Origin: Vulcanimicrobiota bacterium | GTDB lineage: Bacteria; Vulcanimicrobiota; Vulcanimicrobiia; Vulcanimicrobiales; Vulcanimicrobiaceae | Direction of reading: 5' to 3' | Assembly: GCA_014304965.1 (NCBI GenBank) | Contig: JACRTZ010000130.1 | Location: 2,371 to 10,641, forward strand | Length of the DNA: 8,271 nucleotides | Shown: piece by piece, positions 6,774 to 8,271 of the stretch | Layout of the letters: each line of letters begins with the position of its first letter | How positions within the stretch are numbered: position 1 is the stretch's first letter | Notes under the pieces: generated by a model | What the model was told of the DNA's origin: nothing | What the model saw: the letters and a program-made list of their open reading frames with translations, nothing else | The model's database searches: none | Made by a program: the position numbers and the translations under genes

Positions 6774-7330
6774 GCGATGTGAAAATACTTGAGCGCGGCG
6801 AACAACAGGCCGGTCGCGACGAGCGCGATGCCGCCGAGCAATCCGGCGCGTTCTTCGGCGCGCTCGCCGAGCACCGAGCCGAATCGCAGACCGAGCGTCG
6901 TTGCGACGACCGACGCAAGGGCGATCGCGGCAAGCGTCACCGGAACCGGTACGCCGAGATAGACGATCGAAAACCCGACGCCGAGCGAGTCGAGGCTGAT
7001 CGAAAGCGAGGCGATGAACAGCCCCCACCCGTGCGAGAGATCGAAGTGCGTTTCGCTCTCGCGAAGCGTTTCGAAGATCATGTAGGCGCCGACGCCGACG
7101 AGCGCGGCGAACCCAAGGTACCCCGCAACGTCCCCGAGCATCACGCCGGCCGCTTTGCCGAGCGACGCACCGATGACGTTCATGCCGATTTCGGCGGCGG
7201 CGAACGCCAGCCCGATGCGTATCTTCGCGCCGGGCGGCGTGCCGCGTACGCCCACTCCGATGCAGACGGCGAAGACGTCGAGCGCCAGGGACAGCGCGAC
7301 GAGCGCGACGCGAAGGGCCGAGAAGATCAC
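6770..7330 (-). CDS. mntP: MntP-type manganese efflux pump
   Basis: Six-helix inner-membrane exporter that lowers cytoplasmic Mn(II). The 186 residues are close to the E. coli protein's 188. The two internal repeats each carry the signature Asp: ALSLALDVFAVCIGVG (12-27, Asp18) and SLSISLDSLGVGF (108-120, Asp114). Nearly all the rest is hydrophobic apart from a hydrophilic loop at about 88-102 (LRESETHFDLSHG). The start is GTG at 7330; an in-frame TAA four codons upstream excludes a longer form, and no clear ribosome site is visible. The stop overlaps the start of the KamB-like gene by four bases, and the response regulator ends 45 bases upstream. That short leader has no room for a yybP-type Mn riboswitch. 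A related YtaF-like role is the main alternative. Confidence 0.92.
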   Translation of the reverse strand: MIFSALRVALVALSLALDVFAVCIGVGVRGTPPGAKIRIGLAFAAAEIGMNVIGASLGKAAGVMLGDVAGYLGFAALVGVGAYMIFETLRESETHFDLSHGWGLFIASLSISLDSLGVGFSIVYLGVPVPVTLAAIALASVVATTLGLRFGSVLGERAEERAGLLGGIALVATGLLFAALKYFHIA

Positions 7331-7375
7331 GCGCTGCGTTTACGCGCGGAGCTGCGCGACTCCCGGCCGCGGCGT

Positions 7376-7762
7376 TTAGGCGAAGGTGACGCTCGGCGCG
7401 AGCAGTTGCGAAATCGTTTGGCGAAGCTGCACGAGCGTGAACGGCTTGTTCAGAAACGCGTTTGCACCCGCTTCACGCGCCGACGCGTCCACCGAGGAAC
7501 GGTCGTGGCCGCTGATCATCAAGATCGGCGTGCGCGAGGTGAGCGGCTCCGCGCGCACGCGCCGCACGAATTCGATGCCGGTGATGCCCGGTAACATGAA
7601 GTCGGAAATGATCGCGTCGAACGGCGGTTCGCTCGCGAGCAGCGTCAGCGCCGATTCGGCGTCGTGGACGGTCGTGACCGCGGCGATGGGCCGCAGAACG
7701 ACGGCCAATAACGCGCAGACGTCGGCATCGTCGTCGGCGACCAAAACGCGCTTCGAGGCCAT
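7376..7762 (-). CDS. Single-domain response regulator (CheY-like receiver)
   Basis: A 128-residue receiver domain with no output domain, so it acts through protein contacts or as a phosphorelay carrier. The key residues are present: acidic pocket in VADDDADV (8-15), phospho-acceptor Asp54 in IISDFMLPGITG (51-62), Ser84 in LMISGHD (81-87), and Lys106 in NKPF (105-108). I chose the ATG at 7762 because MASKRVLVADDD is the usual receiver start; a longer frame to 7915 adds 51 residues that look random and lie in the divergent promoter region. No histidine kinase, chemotaxis or diguanylate cyclase gene is next to it, so its partner is elsewhere. It is the first gene of the minus-strand series and is divergent from modB. 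Function is certain at fold level, pathway unknown. Confidence 0.94.
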   Translation of the reverse strand: MASKRVLVADDDADVCALLAVVLRPIAAVTTVHDAESALTLLASEPPFDAIISDFMLPGITGIEFVRRVRAEPLTSRTPILMISGHDRSSVDASAREAGANAFLNKPFTLVQLRQTISQLLAPSVTFA

Positions 7763-7813
7763 AGGGCCCGAATTCGTTGACTCCACGTTACGGACGTTCG
7801 GCAGTTCGATGCT

Positions 7814-7828
7814 TGGCCGCCTCGGCCA
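7814..7828. repeat. Short perfect palindrome in the divergent promoter region
   Basis: tggccg and cggcca are exact inverted arms around a 3-base centre. The element lies within the 131 bases (7763-7893) between the response regulator and modB, both of which must be transcribed outward from here. It could be a regulator site, but at this GC content such a match can occur by chance. An AT-richer patch at about 7833-7858 is the likeliest place for promoter melting; I could not assign convincing -35 and -10 boxes. Confidence 0.3.
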
Positions 7829-7893
7829 CGCATCACCAAATCTGTAAAGAATTAGACAGGACAGGCTTCTCACGCTTGGGGAACGGCCTCGCG

Positions 7894-8271
7894 ATGACTC
7901 CGATGCGCGGCGCACTGGTCCTTTTGCTCGCGCTTTTCATGGCTCCGATCCTGAATTTGGCCCTGGCGGTGCCGCCCGGCGCGGTCGTCCGAGCGCTCTC
8001 GGCGCCGCACACGCTAGCCGCGATGCGCGTTTCGCTCGCGGCTTCGGTCACCGCGATCGCCGTCGCAACGCTGCTCGGTGTGCCGGCCGCCTATGCGCTC
8101 GCGCGCGCCGGCGAACGCGTTCGCGGCATCGGGTTGTTTTTGTTGGCGCTCCCGCTCGCGCTGCCGCCGATCGCCTCGGGCATGTTGTTGCTCGGAACGT
8201 TCGGCGAACGAAAACCGGTTGGTGCGTGGCTGTACGCGCACGGCGCTGGCATCGTGGACACGTTCTTAGGC
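7894..8271 (+). CDS. modB: Molybdate-type ABC transporter permease ModB, N-terminal part, cut by window edge
   Basis: Inner-membrane permease of a molybdate (or tungstate or sulfate) importer, working with a ModA binding protein and ModC ATPase. I translated 126 codons by eye, open to the right edge; the family usually has about 225-270. The sequence shows a hydrophobic first segment (about 6-26), then AMRVSLAASVTAIAVATLLG (43-62) running into VPAAYALARAGERVRG, and ALPLALPPIASGMLLLGTFG (85-104). The last is the proline-rich stretch seen in ModB and CysT/CysW permeases. The ATG at 7894 has GGGGAA ten bases upstream; Met4 and Met16 are alternatives. No modA precedes it, so the binding protein must be downstream or elsewhere. 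Molybdate is favoured over sulfate by the overall pattern, not proven. Confidence 0.88.
   Translation, partial: MTPMRGALVLLLALFMAPILNLALAVPPGAVVRALSAPHTLAAMRVSLAASVTAIAVATLLGVPAAYALARAGERVRGIGLFLLALPLALPPIASGMLLLGTFGERKPVGAWLYAHGAGIVDTFLG

Noticed and set aside
5854..6933. Second minus-strand frame of 359 codons over the KamB-like gene
   Set aside because: Same strand but a different frame; almost entirely Arg/Ala/Gly, without the P-loop or any motif.
6774..7028. Longer N terminus for the KamB-like protein
   Set aside because: The extra residues are arginine-rich and coded within mntP in another frame; the ATGA overlap start is far better.
6218..7594. Plus-strand open frame of 458 codons
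   Set aside because: It lies antisense to mntP, the KamB-like gene and the receiver, all of which show clear family motifs. Its translation is arginine-rich low-complexity sequence, as GC-rich antisense frames give.
7763..7915. Longer N terminus for the response regulator
   Set aside because: The extension lacks receiver features, and accepting it would overlap the start of modB on the other strand.
1..8271. CRISPR array, insertion sequence, integrase or toxin-antitoxin pair
   Set aside because: No regularly spaced repeats, transposase motifs, terminal inverted repeats or small paired genes were found; the identifiable genes look like ordinary chromosomal ones.

Overview
The window is a GC-rich, gene-dense piece of a bacterial chromosome. 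An RND efflux pump gene suggests a cell with an outer membrane, and the tRNA gene encodes its own CCA end. Nothing here fixes the lineage. A poorly cultured high-GC group such as Eremiobacterota would fit, but that is only a guess. Every gene except the last reads on the minus strand.

Following the minus strand from right to left: a single-domain CheY-like response regulator (7762-7376), an MntP-type manganese exporter (7330-6770), a P-loop protein resembling KamB, the reactivase subunit of lysine 5,6-aminomutase (6773-5874), a GT2 glycosyltransferase with two C-terminal membrane helices (5794-4781), a beta-keto acid cleavage enzyme of the Kce/DUF849 family (4777-3950), the DppB and DppC permeases of a peptide ABC importer (3887-2886 and 2886-1963), tRNA-Leu(GAG) (1889-1803), a 315-base noncoding stretch containing a perfect AT-rich palindrome, and the N-terminal half of an RND pump that runs off the left edge (1487-1). 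On the plus strand a molybdate-type permease, modB, begins at 7894 and runs off the right edge. It diverges from the response regulator across a 131-base spacer.

Spacing divides the minus-strand genes into tight pairs: mntP and the KamB-like gene share an ATGA overlap, the glycosyltransferase and cleavage enzyme genes are 3 bases apart, and dppB and dppC share one base. The gaps between these pairs are 45-79 bases, so one long transcript is possible but not shown. The most interesting biological hint is that a KamB-like reactivase and a Kce-type enzyme lie close together. In lysine fermentation, KamB services the B12-dependent aminomutase and Kce cleaves the keto acid formed downstream. Next to a peptide importer this suggests uptake and breakdown of peptides or amino acids. 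The aminomutase itself (KamD/KamE) is not in the window, and no clearly new system is visible.
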